Assembly (NCBI RefSeq): GCF_002870125.1
Contig: NZ_PNEO01000019.1
Location: 56,902-120,901, forward strand
Direction of reading: 5' to 3'
DNA: 64,000 nt
From: Burkholderia sp. WAC0059
Lineage (GTDB): Bacteria; Pseudomonadota; Gammaproteobacteria; Burkholderiales; Burkholderiaceae
Position numbers and translations under genes: made by a program. The notes beneath the pieces were generated by a model. The model saw nothing but the letters and a program-made list of their open reading frames with translations. It did not search any database and had not been told where the DNA came from. This document shows positions 26,982-35,792 of this stretch, in pieces. The stretch's first letter is position 1. Each line of letters opens with the position of its first letter.

Positions 26982-27383
26982 CTACGGGTTATCGGATGAA
27001 TTCGGACGGCCGCGCAAGACGCCCCGCCTCGCGCGGGGCGGCGTAGCGCCGGGAAAAGCCGGGAGTGCCGGAAATGCCCGGATCGGGCACGGGCGCGAAC
27101 GACGCAAAGACGGCCGGGCCGACCGGCCCGGCATGGCGCCGGGACGAATGATACACGGCATTGACGCGGCATCGCCCGATGCCGGGACGGTGAGCTTTTG
27201 CGGGAGACCCGCGCGGGGAGCCGGAATGAAGAAACGGGACGAAGAGGCGGGCCCGGCGGAAAGTCGCGGGCCGTACCGGCCGCCGGGCCGCCTACCCGCC
27301 AGCCGATACGCGTCGGCACGCGCCATCCCGTTCGGGGCGAGCCCTTTCGGGAACGCCGCGGGCCGTCCGGAAAACGGCGCCCG
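26982..27383. other. Intergenic interval between the H-NS-like gene and prfC
   Basis: These 402 bp contain no plausible gene. Two GC stem-loops are visible: 27020-27040 (8-bp arms CGCCCCGC, about 40 nt upstream of prfC) and 27113-27132 (8-bp arms GCCGGGCC). Neither has a T-tract. The second may serve the H-NS-like gene upstream, but it lies about 250 nt past that gene's stop. Confidence 0.4.
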
Positions 27384-27674
27384 TTACTTGATCAGGAAAC
27401 GCTCGCGGTTCTTGCCCGCGAGCCACGCCGGCGCGCGACCGCGCCCGCTCCAGGTTTCGCCGGTCTTCGGGTTCTGGTATTTCGGCGGTAGCGGACGCTT
27501 GCGGGCAACCCCGTTACGGCGGCTGGTAAAGCCCAGCTCTTCCGCCGTAATGTCGTACTCGGCAATTTTTGCCCTGATTTCGGCAATGGCCTCGGCCACT
27601 TCCTTGTCGCGCGCCGCAGCGACTTCCTTGTGCAGCTTTTCCAATTGAGCGGTCAGTTGCTTGTAGCTTGCCAT
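27384..27674 (-). CDS. H-NS family nucleoid protein
   Basis: This 96-residue H-NS/HvrA-type protein has an N-terminal coiled-coil oligomerisation segment (YKQLTAQLEKLHKEVAAARDKEV, residues 3-25). A basic linker follows, then the C-terminal DNA-binding motif NPKTGETWSGRGRAPAWL, the diagnostic TWxGRGRxPxW loop that reads AT-rich minor grooves. The ATG at 27674 is favoured over a longer frame because GGAGAT lies upstream and the coiled coil begins directly. Burkholderia genomes carry several such small paralogs. The gene borders one of the few AT-richer stretches of the window (27.7-28.7 kb), which is the kind of DNA these proteins silence. Confidence 0.93.
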   Translation of the reverse strand: MASYKQLTAQLEKLHKEVAAARDKEVAEAIAEIRAKIAEYDITAEELGFTSRRNGVARKRPLPPKYQNPKTGETWSGRGRAPAWLAGKNRERFLIK

Positions 27675-27790
27675 GCGTGGGGATCTCCATCCAGTCGGTG
27701 CGTAATCATAATCCGACCTCCCCCGTGCGAAAAAGTGCCTTATAACGACACACAACAACACAACGCCACGCGCTGCCCGATTCGAGCCGG

Positions 27791-28000
27791 CTATTCGATC
27801 CGTTTCGTGCGCGCCTCGAGCGCCTGCAGCGCCTCGTTGAGCCGCTTCACGCGCTGCGCCTGCGACGGCACGAGTTCCGCCGTCAGCACGGAGTCCACAC
27901 GACTGCGCCAGTAAGCGAGCGGGATCCGGTCCTCTCCCGAAATACGTGTAATGACGTGTTCCAGATGCTCAATATCCTTTTCGAGCTGACGGTGATTCAT
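27791..28000 (-). CDS. Small conserved protein of unknown function
   Basis: This 69-residue protein, predicted to be helical and partly coiled coil, begins NHRQLEKDIEHLEHVITRISGEDRIPLAYWRSRVDSVL and is followed by Arg/Glu-rich helices. The ATG at 28000 is preferred to a codon 48 nt upstream. No signal peptide, Cys or known motif is seen. It lies 116 nt upstream of the H-NS-like gene in the same direction and might be co-transcribed. I do not recognise a family; the coding assignment rests on frame length, composition and position. Confidence 0.6.
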   Translation of the reverse strand: MNHRQLEKDIEHLEHVITRISGEDRIPLAYWRSRVDSVLTAELVPSQAQRVKRLNEALQALEARTKRIE

Positions 28001-28354
28001 TCGCGCCCCCGGTATTGCCGACTGATGCTCGAGGCGCATTAATGGCAATCCTCGATGCGTTTTTGCTCACCCGTCGGCTAAAAAATTCTACTGATTAGCC
28101 GCTATACCAGTCTGTAGCCAAACGGCGGTATTCTTTTGCAAATGACTGGCATGCCTGCCGGCCGACAATAAAGTCCGCGAGGCAGGTCATCGGTTGGCCG
28201 CCGCACTGAAACACGACGATATGTCGGTAGCGCTGGCGTAATGGCGGGTAAACCGGAGCAAGGTTAGCGGCCAATAACCGGCCTGTATATTCCTCATTTG
28301 TGGAACGCGGGCGCCGCCTGCCCGTGCGGGCAGGCTCCAAGCCATGGGGATGGA
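28001..28354. other. AT-richer intergenic interval before the LuxR-type gene
   Basis: These 354 bp have clearly lower GC than most of the window, with runs such as TTAATGGCAATCC and GGCTAAAAAATTCTACTG. The divergent promoters of the small 27.8-kb gene and the LuxR-type gene should lie here. A minus-strand open frame of 81 codons (28095-28340) exists but lacks any recognisable feature, so I do not call it. No strong dyad was found. Confidence 0.4.
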
Positions 28355-29560
28355 GTGAAAACGAACGAGGCCCAATATGACCGTCTGTTACACCTTATTT
28401 ACGACACCCTCACCGATGGACACGAGTGGCGGACCTTTTATGCCGAACTCGCGGGACTAATTGATGCGTCGGCCATTCACATACTGGCTTTCGACCGGCA
28501 GCACGAAATTTTCTCTTTCAGCGACGGATTCAACATTTCGCCGGAAAGCGAGCACGAATATATTCACCGGCGCCATCGCGACGATCCGCGGCTGGCGTTG
28601 TTTTGGGCGTATCCGGTATCGAAGTGGTTCCACTGCGGAGAATATTTCGACGAGGCATTCGTCCGTGAAAATCGGTTTTTTCAGGAATACGCGATTCCGC
28701 TGGGCCGCCGTTATGTTTCGGCGTGCAAGCTGATCGGCAACGACGCGGTCACGGTCATCTTCGCCTGCCTGCGCCGCGCCGAGCAGGGGCCGTTCGATGC
28801 CGACGCGCTCGCGCTCCTCGAGCGGCTCACGCCGCACCTCGCCCGCGCCGCGCAACTACAGGTCTCGCGCTACGTGTTCTCCACCGATACGCTGGTCAGC
28901 CATGCCTTCATGAACCGCTGGCGCCAGCCGGTCATGCTCGTCACGACGAACGGCGAAGTGCTGCGCAGCAACGAGGCCGCGCGGCGACTGCTCGGCGCCA
29001 CGACGCTCGTGCACCTCGACGGACGTTTTGTCGCACTGGCTGGGCCGCATCACGAACGCTTCATCGACGACATCGGCCAGAGCGAAATCCGGCTGCGCGG
29101 CGGCGAGGCCGGCGCGCTCGACGAGGCCACGCGCTTTCGCGTCATGCGCATCGTCGAGCCCGCCGGCAACGGCGCGACGGCGCCGGAGGACGTGCTCTAC
29201 GCGTTCTACAACCTCATGGCGCCGGCCGACGGCGCGAGCGCGCGCGGCCTGCGCGCCATCGCGATGCTGGTCCTCTACCACCCGCGCTCGGCGCCGCCCG
29301 TGGACGAGCGCCTGCTCGCCACCGCCTTCGACCTGACGCCGGCCGAATGCCGGATCGCGCATCTGCTCGTCGAGGGCCTCACGCAAAAGGAAATCGCCGC
29401 GCGGGTCGGCGTGCAGCACGACACGGTGCGCAAGCAGCTTCAGTCGATCTTCCAGAAGACGTCGACCCATCGACAACCCGAGCTGCTGCGCCTGCTGCTG
29501 CATCTGCCGGGCAAGCGCGTGCCGGACCGGCCGGATCGGGACGACCCGGAAGAGGGATGA
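28355..29560 (+). CDS. LuxR-type transcriptional regulator
   Basis: This 401-residue regulator has a C-terminal LuxR/FixJ helix-turn-helix: LTPAECRIAHLLVEGLTQKEIAARVGVQHDTVRKQLQSIFQKT near residues 328-370. The long N-terminal part has no phosphoacceptor domain or autoinducer motif that I recognise and may hold a degenerate PAS-like sensor. The GTG at 28355 is chosen as start; GGGGAT lies a few bases upstream, and a TTG at 28298 would add 19 residues. The first 350 bp of the gene are noticeably AT-richer than the remainder, so the N-terminal coding DNA differs in composition from the HTH part. It ends 3 bp from the convergent lipoprotein gene. The target is unknown. Confidence 0.85.
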   Translation: MKTNEAQYDRLLHLIYDTLTDGHEWRTFYAELAGLIDASAIHILAFDRQHEIFSFSDGFNISPESEHEYIHRRHRDDPRLALFWAYPVSKWFHCGEYFDEAFVRENRFFQEYAIPLGRRYVSACKLIGNDAVTVIFACLRRAEQGPFDADALALLERLTPHLARAAQLQVSRYVFSTDTLVSHAFMNRWRQPVMLVTTNGEVLRSNEAARRLLGATTLVHLDGRFVALAGPHHERFIDDIGQSEIRLRGGEAGALDEATRFRVMRIVEPAGNGATAPEDVLYAFYNLMAPADGASARGLRAIAMLVLYHPRSAPPVDERLLATAFDLTPAECRIAHLLVEGLTQKEIAARVGVQHDTVRKQLQSIFQKTSTHRQPELLRLLLHLPGKRVPDRPDRDDPEEG

Positions 29561-29563
29561 AGA

Positions 29564-29842
29564 TCAATGTGCGCGGCAGGCGAACACGAGCGTGCGCGTC
29601 GTGTTCTGGACCGACTGGCCGATGGTGTCGTACCCGTCGGCGCCGCAACGCGCCTGCGCCTGCTGCGCGCAAGAGTCGCCGTCCCCGCCGGCCGGGCATT
29701 GCACCTGGGTGGTCTGACGGCCGTCCGAAAGGAACAGCGGCGGGCTGCCGCCGCATGCCGCCAGCGCGGCGAGCATCGCGCACGCCCCGACCTTGAGCGC
29801 GGCGCGGCGAAAGCGGATCGACAACGAACGAATACGAGTCAT
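29564..29842 (-). CDS. Small cysteine-rich lipoprotein
   Basis: This 92-residue putative lipoprotein has a basic n-region, a hydrophobic core and the lipobox LAAC at 27-30 (AMLAALAACGG). The mature part is only about 62 residues with four further Cys (QCPA, SCAQ, RCGA, ACRA) likely to form two disulfides in the periplasm. The ATG at 29842 was chosen because it begins the signal sequence. It converges with the LuxR-type gene (3 bp between stops) and follows ugpC on the same strand by 82 nt, so it may be a read-through member of the ugp operon. No function can be assigned. Confidence 0.8.
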   Translation of the reverse strand: MTRIRSLSIRFRRAALKVGACAMLAALAACGGSPPLFLSDGRQTTQVQCPAGGDGDSCAQQAQARCGADGYDTIGQSVQNTTRTLVFACRAH

Positions 29843-29924
29843 GGCATACCCCGTTGGGCATTGTTGTTCTTCGACGCTGCGATTGTGCCACGCCCGACGG
29901 CGCTTGCGCGGGTCGTCCCGCCCC

Positions 29925-31034
29925 TCACGGTGCGGCCGTCTCGACCCGGCGCCCGCTGGCGGCGTCGAAGAAATGCAGGCGCGAAACGGGTATCGACAGC
30001 TCGAGCACGGTCCCGGTTTCCGGCCGCTGATCGTGCGGCAGACGCACCGCAACGCTCTGCCGGCCCCAGCTCCCGTAGGCGAGATTGTCGGCGCCGAGCA
30101 TCTCGCAGAAGTCGACCGTGAGCGGCACGTGCGCGCCGGCCGCGCCGAATCCGCCGTCCCGCGCGCTGGCGTGCTCGGGCCTCACGCCGAGCACGTATTC
30201 GCGCTGCGGCGCCAGCGTCGTACCCAACTCGCGCACGCCCTCGAGCGGGACGCGCGGCCCGTCCTCGATCTCGAACGCATGGCCGCCCGCCGAAACGCGC
30301 CCGCGCAGCAGGTTCATCGCGGGTGCGCCCATGAAGCTCGCGACGAACGTGCTCGCCGGCCGCTCGTAGATCCCGGCCGGCGAACCGACCTGCTCGATGC
30401 GCCCCTCGTTGAGCACGACGACGCGTTGCGCGAGCGTCATCGCCTCGATCTGGTCGTGCGTCACGTAGAGGCTCGTCGTGCGAAGCCGCGCGTGCAGCCG
30501 GCGCAGCTCGACGCGCATCTGGGCGCGCAGCTTCGCGTCGAGATTCGAGAGCGGCTCGTCGAACAGGAAGAGCGCGGGCTCGCGCACCATCGCCCGCCCC
30601 ATCGCGACGCGTTGCCGCTGCCCGCCCGAAAGCTCGCGCGGCCGGCGCGCGAGCAGCGGCCCGAGCTCCAGCATCGCCGCCACCGCCTGCACGCGCTCGC
30701 GGATCGCCGCGGCCGGCACGCCGCGAATCTTCAGCCCGTAGGCGATGTTCTGCTCGACGCTCATGTGCGGATAGAGCGCGTAGTTCTGGAACACCATCGC
30801 CACGTCGCGCGCCTTCGGCTCGAGCGCGTTGACGACGCGCGAGCCGATGGCGATCTCGCCCGTCGTGACGGCTTCGAGGCCGGCCACGAGTCGCAGCAGC
30901 GTCGACTTGCCGCAGCCCGACGGTCCCACGAGCACGACGAACTCGCCGTCGTTCACGGAAAGATCGATGTCGCGCAGCACGGGCTGCCTGCCGTCGTAGG
31001 TCTTGCTGAGTCCGCTGATGGTGAGTGTCGCCAC
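29925..31034 (-). CDS. ugpC: Glycerol-3-phosphate ABC transporter ATPase
   Basis: This 369-residue MalK/UgpC-type ATPase carries Walker A GPSGCGKS near residues 37-44, Q-loop FQNYALYPHM near 82, signature LSGGQRQR near 135 and Walker B FLFDEPLSNLDAKLR near 158. The H-loop is YVTHDQIEAMTLA. A C-terminal TOBE regulatory domain follows (LGVRPEHA, VPLTVDFCEMLGADN). It couples ATP hydrolysis to the UgpA/UgpE permeases. The sn-glycerol-3-phosphate specificity is inferred from operon order ugpB-A-E-C; related sugar importers share this ATPase type. It starts 37 nt after ugpE. Confidence 0.92.
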   Translation of the reverse strand: MATLTISGLSKTYDGRQPVLRDIDLSVNDGEFVVLVGPSGCGKSTLLRLVAGLEAVTTGEIAIGSRVVNALEPKARDVAMVFQNYALYPHMSVEQNIAYGLKIRGVPAAAIRERVQAVAAMLELGPLLARRPRELSGGQRQRVAMGRAMVREPALFLFDEPLSNLDAKLRAQMRVELRRLHARLRTTSLYVTHDQIEAMTLAQRVVVLNEGRIEQVGSPAGIYERPASTFVASFMGAPAMNLLRGRVSAGGHAFEIEDGPRVPLEGVRELGTTLAPQREYVLGVRPEHASARDGGFGAAGAHVPLTVDFCEMLGADNLAYGSWGRQSVAVRLPHDQRPETGTVLELSIPVSRLHFFDAASGRRVETAAP

Positions 31035-31071
31035 AGTCTGTCCCGTTCCTTGAATAGCGCGCGCCGCGCGC

Positions 31072-31917
31072 TCATTTTTCCGCGTCGATGAGCCCCCGGA
31101 CGAACCAGCGCTGCATCGCGAGGATCACCGCGAGCGGCGGCAGCATGGCGAGCAGCGTCGCGCCCATGACGAGCTGCCACGGCGTGGCCGCGTCGCCGTC
31201 GGCGATCATGCTGCGGATGCCGACCACGGCCGTCGTCATCTGCGGGGCGCTCGTCGCGAGGATCGGCCACAGATACTGGTTCCAGCCGTAGATGAAGGTA
31301 ATGACGAAGAGCGCCGCGAGGTTCGTCCTCGACAGCGGCAACACCACGTCGAAGAAGAAGCGCAGCGCGCCCGCACCGTCGATGCGCGCGGCCTCGACCA
31401 GCTCCTGCGGCAGCGTCAGGAAGAACTGGCGAAACAGGAACGTCGCCGTCGCGGAAGCGATCAGCGGCAGCGTGAGGCCCGCGTAGGTATTCGTCAGATG
31501 CATCGACGCGACGACCGAAACCGTCGGGAAAATGCGCACCTCGACGGGCAGCATCAGCGTCGCGAAGATCAGCCAGAACGAGAGCTGGCGCAGCGGAAAG
31601 CGGAAGAAGACGATCGCGTAGGCCGAAAAAATCGACACGGCGATCTTGCCCGCCGCGATGACGAGCGCCATGACGAGGCTGTTGAGCAGCATGCGCGCGA
31701 ACGGCTCGCCGCTGCCGTTCACGCCCGTGTGCAGGACGGTCGCGAGGTTGGCGAGCAGATGCGTGCCCGGCACGAGCGGCATCGGCACGGCGAAGACCTC
31801 GCGCGTGCCCAGCGTCGCCGCGCAGAACGCGACGTAGACCGGAAACACGGTCAGCGCGACGCCAACCACGAGCGTCGCGTGGCAGGCTGCGTCGAGCCAT
31901 TTGCGATGTTCGATCAT
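31072..31917 (-). CDS. ugpE: Glycerol-3-phosphate ABC transporter permease UgpE
   Basis: This 281-residue MalG-type inner-membrane permease has six predicted TM helices and the cytoplasmic EAA loop LPQELVEAARIDGAGALRFFFDVVLPLSR near residues 183-211. The UgpE-like segments WNQYLWPILATSAPQM and the C-terminal ending RWFVRGLIDAEK are also present. The ATG at 31917 overlaps the ugpA stop as ATGA, indicating translational coupling. It pairs with UgpA to form the channel fed by UgpB. Confidence 0.94.
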   Translation of the reverse strand: MIEHRKWLDAACHATLVVGVALTVFPVYVAFCAATLGTREVFAVPMPLVPGTHLLANLATVLHTGVNGSGEPFARMLLNSLVMALVIAAGKIAVSIFSAYAIVFFRFPLRQLSFWLIFATLMLPVEVRIFPTVSVVASMHLTNTYAGLTLPLIASATATFLFRQFFLTLPQELVEAARIDGAGALRFFFDVVLPLSRTNLAALFVITFIYGWNQYLWPILATSAPQMTTAVVGIRSMIADGDAATPWQLVMGATLLAMLPPLAVILAMQRWFVRGLIDAEK

Positions 31918-32810
31918 GCGTATTGCACCCGCCGGTCGATGAAGCGGAACTGGACGATAGAGAGGCCGATCACGATCAGCATCAGCACGACCGACTGCGC
32001 GCCCGAGCTGCCGAGGTCGAAGCCGCGAAAGCCCTCGTCGAAGATCCGGTAGACGAGCGTGCGCGTCGCCTGCCCCGGCCCGCCGCGCGTCGCGGCGTCG
32101 ATGACGGGGAACGTGTCGAAGAGCGCGTAGAGCAGGTTCACGACCAGTAGAAAGAAACTGGTCGGCGAAATGAGCGGCCACGCGATGTCGAAGAAGCGCC
32201 GCACGGGCCCGGCGCCGTCGATCGCCGCCGCCTCGACGAGCGAGCGCGGAATGGCCTGCAGGCCCGCGTAGAAGAACAGGAAGTTGTAGCTCACCTGCTT
32301 CCAGACCGAGGCGAGCACGACGAGCGTCATCGCCTGCCCCGGATTCAGCGCGTGATTCCAGACCACGCCGAAGCGGCCGAGCGCATACGTGATCAGGCCG
32401 ACGCCGGGGTTGAACAGGAAGCCCCAGAGCACGGCCGCGATGGACGGCGCGACGGCGTACGGCCAGATCAGCAGCGTCTGGTAGATACGCACACCGCGCG
32501 CGACGTGATGGGCCGCCGCGGCCAGGGCCAGCGCCGCGACGAGGCCGATGACGGTCACAAGCGACGAGAACAGGAGCGTCGTGCCGAACGAGGCCAGATA
32601 GAGCGGATCGCCGAATAGCTGCGAGAAATTGGCGAAGCCGACGAACACGGTCGAGGTGCCGAACGCGTCCTGCATCTGCATGGACTGCCAGAGCGCGTCG
32701 CCGGCCGGCCAGACGAAGAAGACCAGCGTGACGACCAGTTGCGGCGCAAGCAGCAGGTAGGGCAGCGGGCTCGCGGCAAAACGCGGACTGCGGCGGGAAC
32801 GGTCGGACAT
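31914..32810 (-). CDS. ugpA: Glycerol-3-phosphate ABC transporter permease UgpA
   Basis: This 298-residue MalF-type permease has TM1 at about 12-35 (LPYLLLAPQLVVTLVFFVWPAGDAL) and the UgpA landmark segment FVGFANFSQLFGDPLYLASFGTTLLFS. The EAA loop IPRSLVEAAAIDGAGPVRRFFDIAWPLI lies near 196-223. The ATG at 32810 follows ugpB by 74 nt, and the 3' end overlaps ugpE. All expected permease features are intact. Confidence 0.94.
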   Translation of the reverse strand: MSDRSRRSPRFAASPLPYLLLAPQLVVTLVFFVWPAGDALWQSMQMQDAFGTSTVFVGFANFSQLFGDPLYLASFGTTLLFSSLVTVIGLVAALALAAAAHHVARGVRIYQTLLIWPYAVAPSIAAVLWGFLFNPGVGLITYALGRFGVVWNHALNPGQAMTLVVLASVWKQVSYNFLFFYAGLQAIPRSLVEAAAIDGAGPVRRFFDIAWPLISPTSFFLLVVNLLYALFDTFPVIDAATRGGPGQATRTLVYRIFDEGFRGFDLGSSGAQSVVLMLIVIGLSIVQFRFIDRRVQYA

Positions 32811-32884
32811 GGCGAACCTGCGCTTAACCGTGAACGTGAAAAAGGCGGGCCGCCTCGCCGGCGGATTGCGCCGGGCCGGGCCGT

Positions 32885-34213
32885 CTACTCTTTCTGCTGC
32901 TGCTCGAAGCGGCGCAGCAGCACGTTGCCGCGCGCGACGGCCGAATCGAGCGCGGCCTGCGGCGTCTTGCGGCCGGCCCACACCTCTTCGAGCTCTTCGT
33001 CCACGATGGTGCGGATCTGCGGCATGTAGCCGAGACGCAGCCCCTGGGTGAACGGCAGCGGCGGCTTGTTGAGCATCTGGCGGGTCGCCGTGTCGGCGCC
33101 CGGATGCGTGCCGTAGTAGCCCTGCTGGCGCGCGAGCGCGTAGGCGGCCTTCGTCACCGGCAGATAGCCGGTCTCCTCGTGCCATCTGGCCGCGACGGCC
33201 GGGCTCGCCAGATACGCGAAGAACTCCGCCACGCCCTTGTAGACGTCCGGGTTCTGGCCCGCGAGCACCCACAGGCTCGCCCCGCCGATGATCGCGTTCT
33301 GCGGCGCGCCGGGCACGGAGGGGTCGTAGGGCATCATGCCCGTGCCGAAGTCGAACTTCGCCGCCTGGCGGATCGTGGCGAGCGCGCCCGACGAGTTCAT
33401 GGAGATGCCGCAATCGCCGCTGTAGAACTTCGCGTTCGCCTCGTCCTCGCGGCCCACGTAGGTGAACGTGCCCTGCTTCGCCATGTCGGCCAGGAACTGG
33501 ATGTGGCGGACCTGCAGCGGCCGGTTGAATTCGAGCACGGCGTCGGTGCCGTCGAAGCCGTTGTTCTCCGACGCGAACGGCGCCGCATGCCAGGCGCTGT
33601 AGTTTTCGAGCTGAATCCAGCCCTGCCAGCCGGTCGTGAAGCCGCACGCCATGCCGCTCGCCCTGAGCTTCGCCGCGTCGGCGGCGACCTCGTCCCACGT
33701 GCGCGGAGGCTGGTTCGGGTCGAGCCCCGCCTTGCGGAACGCGTCCTTGTTGTAATAGAGGATCGGCGTCGAGCTGTTGAACGGCATCGAGACGAGCCGC
33801 CCCGTCCTCGATTCGCTGTAGTAGCTCGCGACGGCGGGCACGAAGGCGTTGCGGTCGAGCGGGATGCCCGCGTCCTGGAACACCTTCCAGACCGGCACGA
33901 CGGCCTTTTTCGCGCCGATCATCGTGGCGGTGCCGACCTCGTAGACCTGCAGGATGGCCGGCGCGTCGCCGCTGCGCCAGGCCGCGATGCCGGCCGCGAG
34001 CGTCTGGTCGTAGCTGCCCTTGTAGACCGGGACGATCCGGTAGTCCTTCTGCGACGCGTTGAAGTCGTCGACGATCTCGTCGAGGTGCACGCCGAGCTGC
34101 GCCTCCATCGCGTGCCAGAACTGGATTTCGGTGACGGCCTGCGCCGTCTGGGCCGCGCCCAGCGTCAGCAGGACGGCCACGCCGGCCTTGAGAATCCGCG
34201 TCAGTTTCAACAT
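32885..34213 (-). CDS. ugpB: Glycerol-3-phosphate periplasmic binding protein
   Basis: This 442-residue family 1 solute-binding protein has a cleavable signal peptide (MLKLTRILKAGVAVLLTLGAAQTAQA). The UgpB start of the mature chain is VTEIQFWHAMEAQLGVHLDEIVDDFNAS, and IPVYKGSYDQ-type and MPFNSSTPILYYNKDAFRKAGLDP blocks typify UgpB. It captures sn-glycerol-3-phosphate or its diesters in the periplasm. It is the first gene of ugpBAEC and faces the divergent YeeE-type gene. In enterobacteria ugp is in the Pho regulon; I did not find a convincing pho box here. Confidence 0.93.
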   Translation of the reverse strand: MLKLTRILKAGVAVLLTLGAAQTAQAVTEIQFWHAMEAQLGVHLDEIVDDFNASQKDYRIVPVYKGSYDQTLAAGIAAWRSGDAPAILQVYEVGTATMIGAKKAVVPVWKVFQDAGIPLDRNAFVPAVASYYSESRTGRLVSMPFNSSTPILYYNKDAFRKAGLDPNQPPRTWDEVAADAAKLRASGMACGFTTGWQGWIQLENYSAWHAAPFASENNGFDGTDAVLEFNRPLQVRHIQFLADMAKQGTFTYVGREDEANAKFYSGDCGISMNSSGALATIRQAAKFDFGTGMMPYDPSVPGAPQNAIIGGASLWVLAGQNPDVYKGVAEFFAYLASPAVAARWHEETGYLPVTKAAYALARQQGYYGTHPGADTATRQMLNKPPLPFTQGLRLGYMPQIRTIVDEELEEVWAGRKTPQAALDSAVARGNVLLRRFEQQQKE

Positions 34214-34542
34214 GAGGTGTCCACAGGATGGGGGTCAGGCCTCAGTGCCCGTTCGTCCGGCAGGGCGCCGCCCGGTCACGCGATTTGAGGGCGCACTATA
34301 GGGGACGTATATGTCATGAAAGTGAAACAGACTGCGCGCCACCCGACCGCGACGGCCGGACGACCGGCGCGTCGCACCGCGCCGCCCCCGTCGATCGCCC
34401 GCGAACCCACGCCCCACGAAAGCCGGCCAGCCGAAAACGGCTTTCGTGCTAGGCTTTCGGGTTTCGTTCCGTTGATCCGTCCCGCTCCGGCGGGCAGCCG
34501 GAGGCGCCGCGCGCACCGGTTTTTCGTTCTTCGCTCACTGTC
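34214..34542. other. Divergent promoter interval between ugpB and the YeeE-type gene
   Basis: No gene is present in these 329 bp. A good -10 hexamer for ugpB, TATAGT on the minus strand (34301-34296), lies about 85 nt upstream of its start, but the matching -35 is ambiguous. An ACGTATATGTCATGAAAGTG stretch at about 34305-34324 was checked for pho-box repeats and only one poor half was found. The part nearest the YeeE-type gene is GC-rich with no clear element. Confidence 0.45.
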
Positions 34543-35766
34543 ATGTCCGATATCTCCGCCCCGCTGCGACGCGCCCCGCGACGCTTCGACATCAATCCGA
34601 AACCGCTCGGTTTCTCCCTCGTCCTGATCGCGCTCGGCGCAGTCTGGCTCGCCGAAACCGTCAGCGGCCGCCAGGCGGCGCTCTACGTCGTCGGCGCGCT
34701 GCTCGGCCTGTCGCTCTATCACGCCGCGTTCGGCTTCACGTCCGCCTGGCGCGTCTTCATCGCGGACGGGCGCGGCACCGGCCTGCGCGCGCAGATGGTC
34801 ATGCTGGCCGTCGGCGTCGTGCTGTTCTTCCCCGCGCTCGGCGCCGGCACGCTGTTCGGCCAGCCGGTGACGGGCCTCGTCGCACCCGCGGGCACCTCGG
34901 TCCTCGTCGGCGCGTTCATGTTCGGCATCGGCATGCAGTTGGGCGGCGGCTGCGCGTCCGGCACGCTCTACACGGTGGGCGGCGGCAGCACGCGGATGAT
35001 CGTCACGCTGCTCGCGTTCGTCGTCGGCTCGGTGATCGGCACGGCGCACATGCCGTTCTGGACGGCGCTGCCCTCGCTCAAGCCGATCTCGCTCGTCAAG
35101 ACGCTCGGCGTGGGCCCGGCCATCGCGCTCAATCTCGTGGTGTTCGCCGCGATTGCCGCGCTGACGGTGGTCATCGAGCGGCGCCGCCACGGCCGGCTCG
35201 TCGGCACCGCGCCGCGCGCGCCGCATGCCTCGCCCTGGCTGCACGGCCCGTGGCCGCTCATGGTCGGCGCGGTGGCGCTCGCGCTGCTCAACTTCGCGAC
35301 GCTCGCGCTCTCGGGCCGCCCCTGGGGCATCACGGCGGCGTTCGCGCTCTGGGGCGCAAAGGGGTTCGCGGCGCTCGGCATCAATGTCGGCGGCTGGCCC
35401 TACTGGGCCAGCGGCGCGAACGCCGCCGCCCTCGCCGCGCCGGCGAGCCACGACGTCACGACGGTCATGGACGTGGGCATCGTGCTCGGCGCGATGGCCG
35501 CCGCCGCACTGGCCGGCCGCTTCGCGCCGGTCTGGCGGATGCCGCTGCGCTCGTTCGTGGCCGCCGTGGTCGGCGGGCTGCTGCTCGGCTATGGCGCGCG
35601 CCTCGCCTACGGCTGCAACATCGGCGCGTACTTCAGCGGCATCGTTTCGGGCAGCCTGCACGGCTGGCTCTGGCTCGTCGCCGCGTTCTTCGGCAACGTC
35701 GTCGGCACGAAGCTGCGGCCCGCGTTCGGACTGGAAGTGGAGCGAACCGGGCAAAGCGGCTGCTGA
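34543..35766 (+). CDS. YeeE/YedE-family (thiosulfate-type) membrane transporter
   Basis: This 407-residue integral membrane protein has about ten TM helices made of two YeeE repeats. Each repeat has its hallmark cysteine motif: GMQLGGGCASGTLYTVGGGS near residue 130 and ARLAYGCNIGAYFSGI near 345. In TsuA, the characterised thiosulfate importer of this family, such cysteines line the substrate path, so import of thiosulfate or another sulfur compound is the likely role. A neighbouring TusA-like protein, often encoded next to it, is absent here. It is single, divergent from ugpB and convergent with the first marR gene. Confidence 0.9.
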   Translation: MSDISAPLRRAPRRFDINPKPLGFSLVLIALGAVWLAETVSGRQAALYVVGALLGLSLYHAAFGFTSAWRVFIADGRGTGLRAQMVMLAVGVVLFFPALGAGTLFGQPVTGLVAPAGTSVLVGAFMFGIGMQLGGGCASGTLYTVGGGSTRMIVTLLAFVVGSVIGTAHMPFWTALPSLKPISLVKTLGVGPAIALNLVVFAAIAALTVVIERRRHGRLVGTAPRAPHASPWLHGPWPLMVGAVALALLNFATLALSGRPWGITAAFALWGAKGFAALGINVGGWPYWASGANAAALAAPASHDVTTVMDVGIVLGAMAAAALAGRFAPVWRMPLRSFVAAVVGGLLLGYGARLAYGCNIGAYFSGIVSGSLHGWLWLVAAFFGNVVGTKLRPAFGLEVERTGQSGC

Positions 35767-35771
35767 CGCAA

Positions 35772-35785
35772 GCCGCCCGGGCGGC
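35772..35785. repeat. 14-bp GC palindrome between convergent genes
   Basis: GCCGCCCGGGCGGC is a perfect palindrome in the 26-bp gap between the YeeE-type gene and the convergent marR gene. It may contribute to bidirectional termination, although no T-tract flanks it. Confidence 0.4.
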
Positions 35786-35792
35786 GCCGGCG

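Noticed and set aside
28095..28340. Possible 81-codon gene on the minus strand
   Set aside because: No ribosome site, motif or typical third-position bias; it spans the regulatory gap of the LuxR-type gene.
34214..34330. Pho box upstream of ugpB
   Set aside because: Only one poor CTGTCAT-like half is present without the second repeat at the right spacing.
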